A stretch of DNA of 64,000 nt from Agrobacterium larrymoorei (lineage in GTDB: Bacteria; Pseudomonadota; Alphaproteobacteria; Rhizobiales; Rhizobiaceae): the NCBI RefSeq assembly GCF_030819275.1, contig NZ_JAUTBL010000002.1, positions 2,788,501 through 2,852,500 of the forward strand. Reading direction: 5' to 3'. The translations under genes were made by a program, and so were the position numbers. The notes beneath the pieces were generated by a model. The model worked only from the letters and a program-made list of their open reading frames with translations, made no database searches and had not been told where the DNA came from. This document shows positions 9,649 through 18,536 of this stretch, piece after piece; the stretch's first letter is position 1; each line of letters starts with the position of its first letter.

Positions 9649-11607
9649 ATGTCTGCGAAGATCTACCCGGTTCTCAAATCGGCCAAAACCGGCACGCTGA
9701 TCGACAATGACCGCTATCTGAAATGGTATCAGGACAGCGTGGAAGATCCGGAGAAATTCTGGGGCAAGCACGGCAAGCGGATCGACTGGTTCAAGCCTTA
9801 TACCAAGGTCAAGAACACCTCCTTCAAAGGCAAGGTGCCGATCAAATGGTTTGAGGACGGCCTGACCAACGTCTCCTACAACTGTATTGACCGCCACCTG
9901 AAGACGCATGGCGAACGCACCGCGATCATCTGGGAAGGTGACAATCCCTATATCGACAAAAAGATCACATACAACCAACTCTATGACGCCGTCTGCCGGC
10001 TCGCCAATGTGCTGAAGAAGCACGGCGTCAAGAAAGGCGACCGCGTCACGATCTACATGCCGATGATCCCGGAAGCGGCCTATGCGATGCTCGCTTGCGC
10101 CCGCATCGGTGCCATCCACTCGGTCGTCTTCGGCGGCTTCTCGCCGGAAGCGCTGGCGGGGCGCATCGTCGATTGCCAGTCCACCTTCGTCATCACCTGC
10201 GATGAAGGCGTGCGCGGCGGCAAACCCATTCCGCTCAAGGAAAACACCGACAAGGCGATCCATATCGCTGCGCGCCAGCATGTCATCGTCAACAAGGTTC
10301 TGGTCGTGCGCCGCACCGGCGGCAAGACCAACTGGGCGCCCGGTCGCGACCTCTGGTACCACCAGGAAACTACAAGCGTGAAGCCGCATTGCGAGCCGGT
10401 GAAGATGAAGGCGGAAGACCCGCTTTTCATTCTCTACACCTCAGGCTCCACCGGCAAACCAAAGGGCGTGCTGCACACCACCGGCGGCTATCTCGTCTAT
10501 GTGTCGATGACGCATGAATATGTCTTCGACTACAAGGACGGTGATATCTACTGGTGCACGGCCGATGTCGGCTGGGTGACCGGCCACTCCTACATCGTCT
10601 ACGGCCCGCTCGCCAATTGCGCCACGACGCTGATGTTCGAAGGCGTGCCGAATTTCCCCGACCAGGGGCGTTTCTGGGAAGTCATCGACAAGCACAAGGT
10701 CAATATCTTCTACACCGCGCCAACGGCACTCCGCTCGCTGATGGGTGCTGGCGACGACTTCGTCAAACGGTCCGAGCGCTCCAGTATCCGCCTGCTCGGC
10801 ACGGTCGGCGAGCCAATCAATCCGGAAGCCTGGGAATGGTATTATCATGTGGTCGGCGAGGACAAGAGCCCGATCGTCGATACCTGGTGGCAGACGGAAA
10901 CGGGCGGCATTCTGATTTCGCCCCTCCCCGGCGCAACCGATCTGAAGCCGGGTTCGGCCACCCGTCCCTTCTTCGGCGTCCAGCCGCAATTGGTCGATGC
11001 CGAGGGCAAGGTGCTGGAAGGGGCAGCCGACGGCAATCTTTGCATCATCGATAGCTGGCCAGGCCAGGCGCGCACCGTCTACGGCGATCACCAGCGCTTC
11101 ATCGAGACCTACTTCTCTACCTATAAGGGGAAGTACTTCACCGGCGACGGCTGCCGGCGCGACGAGGACGGCTATTACTGGATCACCGGCCGCGTCGATG
11201 ACGTGTTGAACGTCTCCGGCCACCGCCTCGGCACCGCAGAAGTGGAATCGGCTCTTGTCTCCCACAGCGCCGTGTCAGAAGCAGCCGTGGTTGGCTACCC
11301 GCACCATATCAAGGGACAGGGCATCTACTGCTACGTGACGCTGATGAAGGGCAAGACCGGCGACGAAGCACTACGCGCCGAACTCATCAAGCATGTGCGC
11401 GATGAGATTGGTCCAGTGGCGACGCCGGATAAGATCCAGTTCGCACCCGGCCTGCCAAAAACCCGATCGGGCAAGATCATGCGCCGTATCCTGCGCAAGA
11501 TCGCCGAAGACGATTTTGGCGCGCTGGGGGATACCTCCACACTTGCCGATCCCGCGGTCGTCGACGACCTGATCGAGAACCGCCAGAACAAGCCTGTGGC
11601 GGCGTAA
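9649..11607 (+). CDS. acs: Acetyl-CoA synthetase
   Basis: 652-residue AMP-forming acetate-CoA ligase: acetate + ATP + CoA to acetyl-CoA + AMP + PPi, for growth on acetate and acetate scavenging. Visible motifs are the P-loop-like [16 protein letters not shown] (about residues 262-277), the adenylation motif [10 protein letters not shown], the hinge/ribose-contact region [24 protein letters not shown], and the C-terminal [13 protein letters not shown], whose Gly-Lys is the usual lysine-acetylation control site. ATG 9649 is preferred over an in-frame upstream ATG at 9592 because it follows GAGGAGGAG and matches the family N-terminus [10 protein letters not shown] strong terminator follows. Confidence 0.95.
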   Translation: MSAKIYPVLKSAKTGTLIDNDRYLKWYQDSVEDPEKFWGKHGKRIDWFKPYTKVKNTSFKGKVPIKWFEDGLTNVSYNCIDRHLKTHGERTAIIWEGDNPYIDKKITYNQLYDAVCRLANVLKKHGVKKGDRVTIYMPMIPEAAYAMLACARIGAIHSVVFGGFSPEALAGRIVDCQSTFVITCDEGVRGGKPIPLKENTDKAIHIAARQHVIVNKVLVVRRTGGKTNWAPGRDLWYHQETTSVKPHCEPVKMKAEDPLFILYTSGSTGKPKGVLHTTGGYLVYVSMTHEYVFDYKDGDIYWCTADVGWVTGHSYIVYGPLANCATTLMFEGVPNFPDQGRFWEVIDKHKVNIFYTAPTALRSLMGAGDDFVKRSERSSIRLLGTVGEPINPEAWEWYYHVVGEDKSPIVDTWWQTETGGILISPLPGATDLKPGSATRPFFGVQPQLVDAEGKVLEGAADGNLCIIDSWPGQARTVYGDHQRFIETYFSTYKGKYFTGDGCRRDEDGYYWITGRVDDVLNVSGHRLGTAEVESALVSHSAVSEAAVVGYPHHIKGQGIYCYVTLMKGKTGDEALRAELIKHVRDEIGPVATPDKIQFAPGLPKTRSGKIMRRILRKIAEDDFGALGDTSTLADPAVVDDLIENRQNKPVAA

Positions 11608-11641
11608 GGTCTTTATCGACCCATACGCCTGACAAAAAGAC

Positions 11642-11676
11642 AAACGCCCGGCGACGATCTGTCACCGGGCGTTTTT
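11642..11676 (+). terminator. Intrinsic terminator after acs
   Basis: AAACGCCCGG pairs with CCGGGCGTTT (10 bp), with further inner pairing, followed by a T run. It lies 35 bases after the acs stop. Confidence 0.85.
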
Positions 11677-11710
11677 CATCTGAGCCTCTACGTCGCGCAG
11701 TCTGTTCAAG

Positions 11711-11823
11711 AATTGCCGCTGGCCTGCCGAAAATGGTAATTTCGAGAACCGGAGCGCAGCGTACTTGAGTACGTGAGCACCGGAAGCGCAGAAATTGCCA
11801 TTTGCAGGCGGCCAGCGGCAATT
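11711..11823. repeat. 113-bp dispersed palindromic repeat, copy 1
   Basis: Two arms of about 54 bases are near-perfect inverted copies (outer ends AATTGCCGCTGG and CCAGCGGCAATT) around the centre GTACTTGAGTAC at 11761-11772. The core GCGCAGCGTACTT(G/A)AGTACGTG and the right arm recur at about 33894-33971. It sits between the converging acs and dctP genes, just beyond the dctP stop. It resembles rhizobial intergenic mosaic/palindromic elements; the family name was not verified. Possible roles are transcript ending or mRNA stabilisation. Confidence 0.8.
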
Positions 11824-11836
11824 ATGGGATACACTG

Positions 11837-12844
11837 TTACTGGGCGCGAACTTCCTTGAGCTTGGCCTGAATGCCGTCAACCACGTCGGCACCGATCTGA
11901 GCCTTGTGCTTTTCATAGACGACCGCGGACTTCTCGCGAATACGAGCCTGCTCTTCAGGAGACAGGACGTTCACCTTAAGGCCCGCTTCCTTGATCTTGT
12001 CGAGCGACTTCTGGTTTAACGCGCGGATAACCTTGCGCTCTTCGTCACGACCGACGATCGCGCATTCGCGAAGGGCGGTCTGCTCTTCGGGGGTGTAGCT
12101 GTCGAAGATCGGCTTGGAGAAGAGGAAGAGGAACGGCGTGTAAGCGTGGTTCGTTTCGGTGACGAATTTCTGCACCTCATAGAACTTCGAGGTGTCGATG
12201 GTCACATAGGGGTTTTCCTGTGCGTCGATCGCATTGGTTTCAAGCGCCGAGAACACTTCACCAAACGCCATCGGCGTTGCATTGGCGCCGAGGTTCTGGA
12301 AGGTGTCGAGGAAGATGTTGTTCTGCATCACGCGGACCTTGAGGCCGGAGAAGTCTTCCCACTTGTCGACCGCGCGCTTGGAGTTGGAGAGATTGCGGAA
12401 GCCGTTTTCCCAATAAGCCAGGTTGACGAGGCCCTGCTCTTCCAGCTTCTTGTTCATCATGTCGCCGAACTCGCCGTCGAGAACGGCATCGACTTCCTTC
12501 GTGTTGGAGAACAGGAAGGGCAGATCGAACACGCCAAGCGCCGGGATAAGGCCGACGAGTGGCGAGGACGAGGTGACGACCGCTTCCTGAACGCCCGAAC
12601 GCAGCGCCTGAGTTGCCTGCAAGTCACCGCCAAGCGCGCCGCCCCAGAATGCGGTCATTTTCAGCTTGCCACCGGTTTTCTCGTCCAGGCAGGCCTGCAT
12701 GGCCTTGATGCCGTTGCCGACGGGGTGATCCTGGTTGATACCGTTCGACACGCGGATCATGCGGCTGTTGTATTCGGCAAAAGCAGGTGCGGAAGCACCG
12801 GCGGTGAAGGCAATGGCCGTTGTGAGCAGAAGTAGCTTTCTCAT
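11837..12844 (-). CDS. dctP: TRAP transporter solute-binding protein (DctP family)
   Basis: 335-residue periplasmic binding protein for a carboxylate, probably a sugar acid. A signal peptide is clear (MRKLLLLTTAIAFTAGASAPAFAE). The mature part shows DctP features: HPVGNGIKAMQACLDEKTGG, GLKVRVMQNNIFLDTFQNLGANATPMAFGEVFSALETNAIDAQENP (the ligand-arginine strand and the E-T-x-A-I-D-A-Q-E-N motif). ATG 12844 follows AAGGGAGGAAAAC, a strong ribosome binding site. It lies 35 bases after dctM and ends the FAH-dctQ-dctM-dctP run. Because dctM carries two frameshifts, an open frame accidentally joins part of dctM to dctP; this is not a real fusion. Confidence 0.9.
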   Translation of the reverse strand: MRKLLLLTTAIAFTAGASAPAFAEYNSRMIRVSNGINQDHPVGNGIKAMQACLDEKTGGKLKMTAFWGGALGGDLQATQALRSGVQEAVVTSSSPLVGLIPALGVFDLPFLFSNTKEVDAVLDGEFGDMMNKKLEEQGLVNLAYWENGFRNLSNSKRAVDKWEDFSGLKVRVMQNNIFLDTFQNLGANATPMAFGEVFSALETNAIDAQENPYVTIDTSKFYEVQKFVTETNHAYTPFLFLFSKPIFDSYTPEEQTALRECAIVGRDEERKVIRALNQKSLDKIKEAGLKVNVLSPEEQARIREKSAVVYEKHKAQIGADVVDGIQAKLKEVRAQ

Positions 12845-12879
12845 GTTTTCCTCCCTTGGAAACAAACCGAGTCGTTCGG

Positions 12880-14159
12880 TCAACGCAGATATTGCAGTGG
12901 CACCATGACGATCTGCGGGAAGAGCACCAGCAGAGCCAGGACGATGGTTTCGGCGACCAGGAACGGCCAGACGCCGACCGTAACCTTGCCGAGCGGAATG
13001 CGCCCGACACCCGAAACCACATTGAGGACAACACCGACTGGCGGCGTAATGAGGCCGATGGCATTGTTGATGATGAAGAGCACGCCGAAATAGACCGGAT
13101 CGATGCCCGCCTGCTTGATGATCGGCATCAGCACAGGGGTCAGGATCAGGATGGTGGGCGTGAGATCGAGTGCTGTGCCGACGATGAAGACAAGCACCAT
13201 GATCACGGCCATGAGCAGCATCGGACGGTCGATCAGCGGTTCGATATAGCCGGCAACCTCCGCCGGAATATTCGCGGCGGTAATCAGCCAGGCCGAAACG
13301 AGTGCCGCGGCAACCAGGAACATGATGATCGAGGTGCTCTTGGCAGCACGCAACAGCACATGGATGAGATCGGCGGGCTTCAATTCGCGGTAGATGACCA
13401 TGCCGACAAAGAGCGCGTAGACGGCTGCAACGACCGCCGCTTCCGTCGGCGTCATGATACCGGCCTTGATGCCGCCGAGAATGATAACCGGCATGCCAAG
13501 CGCCCATCGCGGCACGTCCCGTTGCCACGAGACGTTCCTTCGCTGTCGTCTTCGGCAGCGGCTGGACATTGTCCTTGCGCACGACGATTAGCCACGCGAC
13601 GATCAGCGAGATGCCCATCAGGACGCCGGGCACGATACCGGCGAGAAAGAGCTGGGTGATCGACACGTTCGCCGCGACACCGAAGACGATGAAGGCCATG
13701 GACGGCGGGATGACGGGAGCGATGATACCACCGGCCGCGATCAGACCACCGGAACGCGGAATATTATAACCGGCCTTCGCCATCATCGGGATCAGGATCG
13801 CGGCGAGTGCCGCGGTATCCGCCGCAGCAGAACCGGAGATCGATGCCATGATGATGGCGGCCACGATCGCAACGATGCCGAGACCGCCGCGAATATGGCC
13901 GACCAGCGCGATGGCGAAGTCGATGATACGGCGCGACAGGCCGCCGGAATTCATCAATTCACCGGCCAGGATGAAGAAAGGGATGGCGAGCAGCGTGAAG
14001 GTATCGGCACCCGGAAATCATGTTCTGGGCGATAATCGCCGTATTGAACATGCCCATGTACCACATCAGCACGACGCCGCAGAACATCAGCGAGAAGGCA
14101 ACGGGAACGCCGATTGCCATGGCGCCGAGGAGCGAGCCGACAAAAACGAGAAGTGTCAT
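12880..14159 (-). pseudogene. dctM: TRAP transporter large permease, two frameshifts
   Basis: Large membrane subunit (12-TM type) of the TRAP transporter. Three frames are needed: 14159 to about 14012 (MTLLVFVGSLLGAMAIGVPV), then GELMNSGGLSRRIIDFA through KERLVAT, then WALGMPVIILGGIKAGIMTPTEAAVVAAVYA to the stop at 12880. The shifts fit one extra C in CCC at 14010-14012 and one extra base in the ccc run at 13518-13520 (plus-strand reading). Removing both leaves 425 residues, the normal family size. All motifs are otherwise intact, so sequencing error is as likely as real decay; as written, the transporter would lack this subunit. dctM starts 3 bases after dctQ. Confidence 0.88.
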
Positions 14160-14162
14160 GTG

Positions 14163-14693
14163 TCAGCGCTCCGAAAGCTGTTCGATGGTGAGATTTTCAC
14201 CGGCAAAGGCGGCAATCTCGTCTTCACGGACCTTGCCTGTCAAAAGCCGGTAAAGCCGTTCCAGCGCAATCAGGAACATGATGCCGCCGGTGAACATGCC
14301 CACGCCATAGACCCAGATCATCGACAGACCGGTGACGGGCGCATGCATGCTGGCATTGATGGCGGACTGCTTCCACGTTCCCCAGAAGAAGATCGCCGAG
14401 CAGAGAAGGATGATGATGTTGGACAGGATCATGCAGACAATGCGCATGCGCCGCGACAGGAACATCACCAGCGTCTCGATGCCCATATGGCTGTTTTCTC
14501 GGAAGGTCACGACCGCACCGATGAAGGTGATCCAGACGAAGAAATAGCGCGCCAGTTCTTCCGAGACATTGATGCCCGAATTCATGGTGTAGCGCATGAC
14601 CACATTGATGAAGACCATGATTGCCATGCCTGCAAGAAGCGCGACGAGAATGGTCTCGAGGATGCGGTAAAAAAGATTGATGACTTTCTGCAT
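14163..14693 (-). CDS. dctQ: TRAP transporter small permease
   Basis: 176-residue small membrane subunit with four hydrophobic segments (about 10-35, 50-70, 90-110, 130-155). The pattern LLAGMAIMVFINVVMRYTMNSGINVSEELARYFFVWITFIGAV is diagnostic of DctQ. ATG 14693 is chosen because the protein then starts directly before the first helix (MQKVINLFYRILETIL) and GGGAGGGGAAG precedes it. It links to the large permease with a 3-base gap. The upstream gap of about 120 bases to the FAH-family gene shows no terminator, so the transporter genes are probably cotranscribed with that enzyme. Confidence 0.88.
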   Translation of the reverse strand: MQKVINLFYRILETILVALLAGMAIMVFINVVMRYTMNSGINVSEELARYFFVWITFIGAVVTFRENSHMGIETLVMFLSRRMRIVCMILSNIIILLCSAIFFWGTWKQSAINASMHAPVTGLSMIWVYGVGMFTGGIMFLIALERLYRLLTGKVREDEIAAFAGENLTIEQLSER

Positions 14694-14812
14694 CTTCCCC
14701 TCCCGAGAATGATACGAAGCGGCGCGAACACGGATAGAGGCGCGCGCGCAACGTTTTAAGCCTGTGGATATGCGTGTCGCGTCAAGCGAGATCGCTCGCC
14801 TCGCAATCGACG

Positions 14813-15973
14813 TTATAGAAGCCCGCGCTTTGCGAGATTGCGCATCAATGCCGTCGTGCCGAAGGTCCATTCCGGACAATCGGATGTGCTGGCCACCCAG
14901 TTGATCAGCTTGCCCAACCGCGGGCTTGAGATTTCCACGCGGTCGCCCTTGGCATGGGTGAAGCCAAGACCTGGGCCATGACGATCCTTGACCGGAGCGA
15001 ACATGGTGCCGAGGAAGAAGACGGCGCCATCCGGATACTGATGATCGCGGTTGAGAAGCTGCGACACCAGGTTTTCCGGCGTGCGGCTGATCGCCTGCAT
15101 CGGGCTGACACCCGTCATGGTGAACCCGTCTTCGCCTTCGACCAGCAGCGAAATCTGCGCCTGCTTCACGTCGTCCAGTGTAAACTTGCCGTCGAAGAGA
15201 CGGATGAACGGACCAATGGAGCAGGAGGCGTTGTTATCCTTCGCCTTGCTGAGAAGCAGAGCGGAGCGCCCTTCGAAATCGCGCAGGTTGACGTCATTGC
15301 CAAGTGCGGCACCGACAATGCGGCCATCGGAGGTAACAGCCAGCACCACTTCCGGCTCAGGATTGTTCCACTGCGACTTCGGATGAACGCCGATCAACGA
15401 GCCGCAGCCAACGGAAGACATGGGCTGCGCCTTGGAGAAAATCTCGGCATCCGGACCGATCCCGACTTCCAGATATTGCGACCAGAGGCCCATTTCCTGC
15501 AGCAGGCGCTTGACCTCGGCAGCCTTTTCGGAGCCGGCTTCAACGCCCTTCAAACTATCGCCAAGCACCGGAGCCAGACGGCCGCGGATTTCCTGCGCGC
15601 GCTGCGGATCGCCTTTCGCCTGCTCTTCGATGACGCGTTCCAGCATGCTGTCGGCAAAGGTCACGCCGGCAGCCTTCACCGCCTGAACATCGTTTGGCGA
15701 AAGCAACTGCCCGGCCGAACCATCAAGAAAGACATCGAAGGCGCCGAGCGCGGCAAACTGCAGGGTGTCGGAAAGGCGATCGACGAGATCGTGCTTTTCC
15801 AAGAGTTCCGACACTGTCGGTGCAAGCTTGGAAAGATCGTAGAGAACGCCATCCTTCAACAGGACGGGACAGGGGCCGTCTTCGCTCTTGGACCAGACTC
15901 GGCCGATCAGGATCGCGTCCTGATGGTCTTCCGGCAAAATTGCAGCAGCATCGACAGTCCTAGATCCGACCAA
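14813..15973 (-). CDS. FAH-family hydrolase/dehydratase (2-keto-3-deoxypentonate dehydratase-like)
   Basis: 386-residue member of the fumarylacetoacetate hydrolase superfamily. The C-terminal FAH core is recognisable from PEPEVVLAVTSDGRIVGAALGNDVNLRDFEGRSALLLSKAKDNNASCSIGPFI, with the metal-binding E-P-E / D residues, and GTMFAP near the end. Length and the long N-terminal domain match the subfamily containing Caulobacter XylX (2-keto-3-deoxy-D-xylonate dehydratase), which yields alpha-ketoglutaric semialdehyde; an aldehyde dehydrogenase of the matching type lies at 20597-22030. The gene follows the GntR regulator, with an operator-like palindrome at 16032-16050 upstream, and precedes the TRAP genes. 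The superfamily is sure; the exact substrate is inferred from context. Confidence 0.8.
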   Translation of the reverse strand: MVGSRTVDAAAILPEDHQDAILIGRVWSKSEDGPCPVLLKDGVLYDLSKLAPTVSELLEKHDLVDRLSDTLQFAALGAFDVFLDGSAGQLLSPNDVQAVKAAGVTFADSMLERVIEEQAKGDPQRAQEIRGRLAPVLGDSLKGVEAGSEKAAEVKRLLQEMGLWSQYLEVGIGPDAEIFSKAQPMSSVGCGSLIGVHPKSQWNNPEPEVVLAVTSDGRIVGAALGNDVNLRDFEGRSALLLSKAKDNNASCSIGPFIRLFDGKFTLDDVKQAQISLLVEGEDGFTMTGVSPMQAISRTPENLVSQLLNRDHQYPDGAVFFLGTMFAPVKDRHGPGLGFTHAKGDRVEISSPRLGKLINWVASTSDCPEWTFGTTALMRNLAKRGLL

Positions 15974-16031
15974 GCTTTATCCCTCCCACTTTCAGCCCAT
16001 CCGACCACTGCCTCCACAGCGACTGTATTGT

Positions 16032-16050
16032 CTGGATGTCTGACAACCTG
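16032..16050. promoter_or_regulatory. GntR-type operator, site 1
   Basis: CTGGATGTCTGACAACCTG, an imperfect palindrome (7 of 9 positions) centred on 16041, upstream of the FAH-family gene. It shares the core of site 2 at 18480-18498 (GGTTRTCWGAYAACC when read in the matching orientation). The FCD-type GntR gene beside it is the likely binder. Confidence 0.65.
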
Positions 16051-16166
16051 AATACATCAATCTTCTTAGTATGAGAAAAGGCCTTAGTCCAGCCTGCCAG
16101 ACGCCGAATTTTCGATGAAATTCGCAACCCTTGGTGAGCGGAGCGCGATGAGCCCAACGCGACCGC

Positions 16167-16886
16167 TTATTCGTAGACTTCAAGCTCAAGGTTGACGCGG
16201 CGCGCGGCACCGAGCAAATGGGCACGCATGGCGGCGCGTGCTGCCGTCGCATTCGACGCCGCAATGGCATCATAGATCGCCACGTGCTCGGCGATCGTGG
16301 TCTCGAGAATTTCGCCGAAGACCGCCCGCGAAAAGGCGATGTTGATCGCGTAGCTGATGCGCTCGGCTATGAAGCCGAGGAACATCGAGAAATAATCGTT
16401 CTGCGTCGACTCGGCCAGGGTCCGATGGAAATCGAGATCGGCAGCAATACCTTCCTTTTCCCACTCCGGCGCATTGCGCATAGTGTTGAGAACCGCTTCC
16501 AGCCTGCTCAACTGCTCCGGCGTGCGATTGACGGCGGCCAGTCCCGCAGCCTCGATTTCCAGCGGCAGACGCAACTGGAAGAGATCGCGGAAACTATCGG
16601 GATCGTTGAGCTTGGACCGCTCGATGCGTATGGAGACGCGATGGCGCGGATCGCTGACGAAAGCCCCGACACCCTGGCGCGTTTCGACCGCACCCTCATT
16701 GCGAAGCTGGGCAATGGCCTCCCGGATCACCGAACGGCTGACGCCGAATGTCTTGGACAGAACATGCTCCGTGGGGAGCTTGTCGCCAGCTTTCAGCTTT
16801 CCATCATTGATCTCACGCGCAATCTCCGCGGCGATCCGGCCAGGAAGATGATCGGTGCGGTGAATCTGGTTGAACTCCAGCGTCAT
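16167..16886 (-). CDS. GntR-family (FadR/FCD) transcriptional regulator
   Basis: 239-residue regulator. Residues about 10-75 are the winged helix (LPGRIAAEIAREINDGKLKAGDKLPTEHVLSKTFGVSRSVIREAIAQLRNEGAVETRQGVGAFV). The C-terminal FCD domain (about 95-230) has the acidic/histidine metal and ligand positions (RLPLEIEAAGLAA, DLDFHRTLAE, EHVAIYDAI, AMRAHL). FCD regulators sense sugar acids or organic acids. It lies 50 bases after the FAD-linked dehydrogenase gene and before the FAH enzyme, inside the sugar-acid island, and two matching palindromes flank the operons, so it is probably the local repressor. Confidence 0.9.
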   Translation of the reverse strand: MTLEFNQIHRTDHLPGRIAAEIAREINDGKLKAGDKLPTEHVLSKTFGVSRSVIREAIAQLRNEGAVETRQGVGAFVSDPRHRVSIRIERSKLNDPDSFRDLFQLRLPLEIEAAGLAAVNRTPEQLSRLEAVLNTMRNAPEWEKEGIAADLDFHRTLAESTQNDYFSMFLGFIAERISYAINIAFSRAVFGEILETTIAEHVAIYDAIAASNATAARAAMRAHLLGAARRVNLELEVYE

Positions 16887-16936
16887 GATGGCTCCCGGTG
16901 GACATAAATGCCGAAGGACGGCGCACTTTCATTCTT

Positions 16937-18400
16937 CTAGCTAGCCGCTTGTACGGCAAGCTGGCAACCGGGATTCATGAGAAGCTCCGGATCGAAGGCC
17001 GCTTTCAGCCGCTCGATCATGCCGCGCTGGACGGAGCCGAGACGGCTTTCGAAATCCTCGCGCTTCAAACGACCAATGCCGTGTTCGGCACTGATGCTGC
17101 CAGCATAACGATCAAGCACCGTATTGACGATGACCTTGGCCTTGTAGATGTACGCGTCCCGCTTCTCACGCGTGCTGCCATTCGGCGGCAAGACGTTGAG
17201 ATGCACATTGCCATCTCCCACATGGCCATAAGAAACCGCAAGACACTCCGGCAGGCTCTTGGCCAGTTCCGCCTCCGCTTCTGCAACGAATTCGGCAAGA
17301 CGCGACAGTGGCACGGAGATATCGGTGCGCATATGCGCGCCGCGCAGCGCCTGGCCCTCATTCATGCCTTCGCGGAATAGCCAGAGCGACTGGGCCTGCG
17401 CACGCGAGGATGCAATGACGCCATCCAGCACAAGCCCGTCTTCCATCACGCCTTCGAGGAAGCGGCTCATCAGATCGCTGGTGTCGACCAGACCCGAGCC
17501 TGAAATTTCCATCAGCACATAGGCGGCATAATCGCCGGCGATCGGCATCTTCAGATCCGGAATGGCTTCCATCGCAAGCGTGAAGGCAACCGGCGGCATG
17601 AATTCGAAGGCCGACATCAGGTCGCAGCACTCACGACGCGCGCGGCGATAAAGCTTGATCGCATCTTCCAGCGAGTTCACACCAAGAAGCGCTGTCTCGA
17701 CATGATCGGGATTGGGGTAGAGCTTCACCGAGACGGCGGTGATGATGCCAAGCGTTCCTTCCGCGCCGATAAAAAGCTGCTTGAGATCGATACCGCGATT
17801 GTCCTTGCGAAGCGTCGACAGCCCGTTCCAGATCGCCCCATCCGGAAGAACGACTTCAAGACCAAGCACCAGTTCGCGCGTCATGCCATAGCGCAGCACA
17901 TTGATGCCGCCGGCATTGGTCGAAACGTTGCCGCCGATGCGACAGGATCCTTGCGCGCCGAGCGACAGGGGGAAGAACATACCCTTCTCCTGCACCGCGT
18001 CCTTGAATTCAGAGAGAATGCAGCCCGCCTCCACCACCGCGGAAAAATCATCCGTATCGATGGCGCGGATGGCATTCATGCGCTCAAGGCTGAGAACGAT
18101 CTGGCGATCCGGCGCATCGGGCACACCACCCAGCACAAGACCGGTATTGCCACCCTGCGGCACAATGGCGAGCCCCAATTCTGCGCAGAGCCGCACGGTC
18201 GCGGCGACGTCTTCCACATGGCGCGGGCGAATGACGGCAACGGCACTGCTTGAGACATCGCCATGCCAGTCACGGCAGTAGCGGACCATTTCTGCAGCAT
18301 CCGTCAGAACCAGCCCCTCGCCGAGACCGGCCTTCAACGAAGCCTGCAACTCCTCGCGTGATTGCGCATGAACCTCGAGCATCTGCTCTTTCGCCTCCAC
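16937..18400 (-). CDS. FAD-binding oxidase (D-2-hydroxyacid dehydrogenase / D-lactate dehydrogenase family)
   Basis: 487-residue flavoprotein of the GlcD/D2HGDH type. The PCMH-type FAD domain is shown by RPRHVEDVAATVRLCAELGLAIVPQGGNTGLVLGG (about 58-92) and GSCRIGGNVSTNAGGINVLRYG; the C-terminal oxidase domain by SYGHVGDGNVHLNVLPP and SAEHGIGRLKREDFESR, which carry the substrate/metal histidines. Such enzymes oxidise a D-2-hydroxy acid to the 2-oxo acid and pass electrons to a quinone or ETF. It is the first gene of the minus-strand run, divergent from the DenD-like gene across an operator-bearing gap. Substrate unknown; a hydroxy acid made in the island's pathway is likely. Confidence 0.87.
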   Translation of the reverse strand: MEAKEQMLEVHAQSREELQASLKAGLGEGLVLTDAAEMVRYCRDWHGDVSSSAVAVIRPRHVEDVAATVRLCAELGLAIVPQGGNTGLVLGGVPDAPDRQIVLSLERMNAIRAIDTDDFSAVVEAGCILSEFKDAVQEKGMFFPLSLGAQGSCRIGGNVSTNAGGINVLRYGMTRELVLGLEVVLPDGAIWNGLSTLRKDNRGIDLKQLFIGAEGTLGIITAVSVKLYPNPDHVETALLGVNSLEDAIKLYRRARRECCDLMSAFEFMPPVAFTLAMEAIPDLKMPIAGDYAAYVLMEISGSGLVDTSDLMSRFLEGVMEDGLVLDGVIASSRAQAQSLWLFREGMNEGQALRGAHMRTDISVPLSRLAEFVAEAEAELAKSLPECLAVSYGHVGDGNVHLNVLPPNGSTREKRDAYIYKAKVIVNTVLDRYAGSISAEHGIGRLKREDFESRLGSVQRGMIERLKAAFDPELLMNPGCQLAVQAAS

Positions 18401-18479
18401 CCAGGCGGTGACGCTTCTTCGGCGTCTCCGCTCTTAAATCTTCCAGTTTCTCAAAATACTGTTTTCAAGCCAGTCATAT

Positions 18480-18498
18480 AAGGTTATCAGACAACCTT
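18480..18498. promoter_or_regulatory. GntR-type operator, site 2
   Basis: AAGGTTATCAGACAACCTT, a 19-bp palindrome (8 of 9 positions symmetric) centred on 18489 in the divergent gap between the FAD oxidase and the DenD-like gene. It would let one regulator control both transcription units. Confidence 0.72.
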
Positions 18499-18536
18499 AC
18501 AAGTCAATTTTTATGATGCGGTGGAGGAGAAACCAG

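Noticed and set aside
11837..13957. 706-codon frame joining part of dctM to dctP
   Set aside because: Created by the frameshifts in dctM; dctP has its own ribosome binding site and signal peptide.
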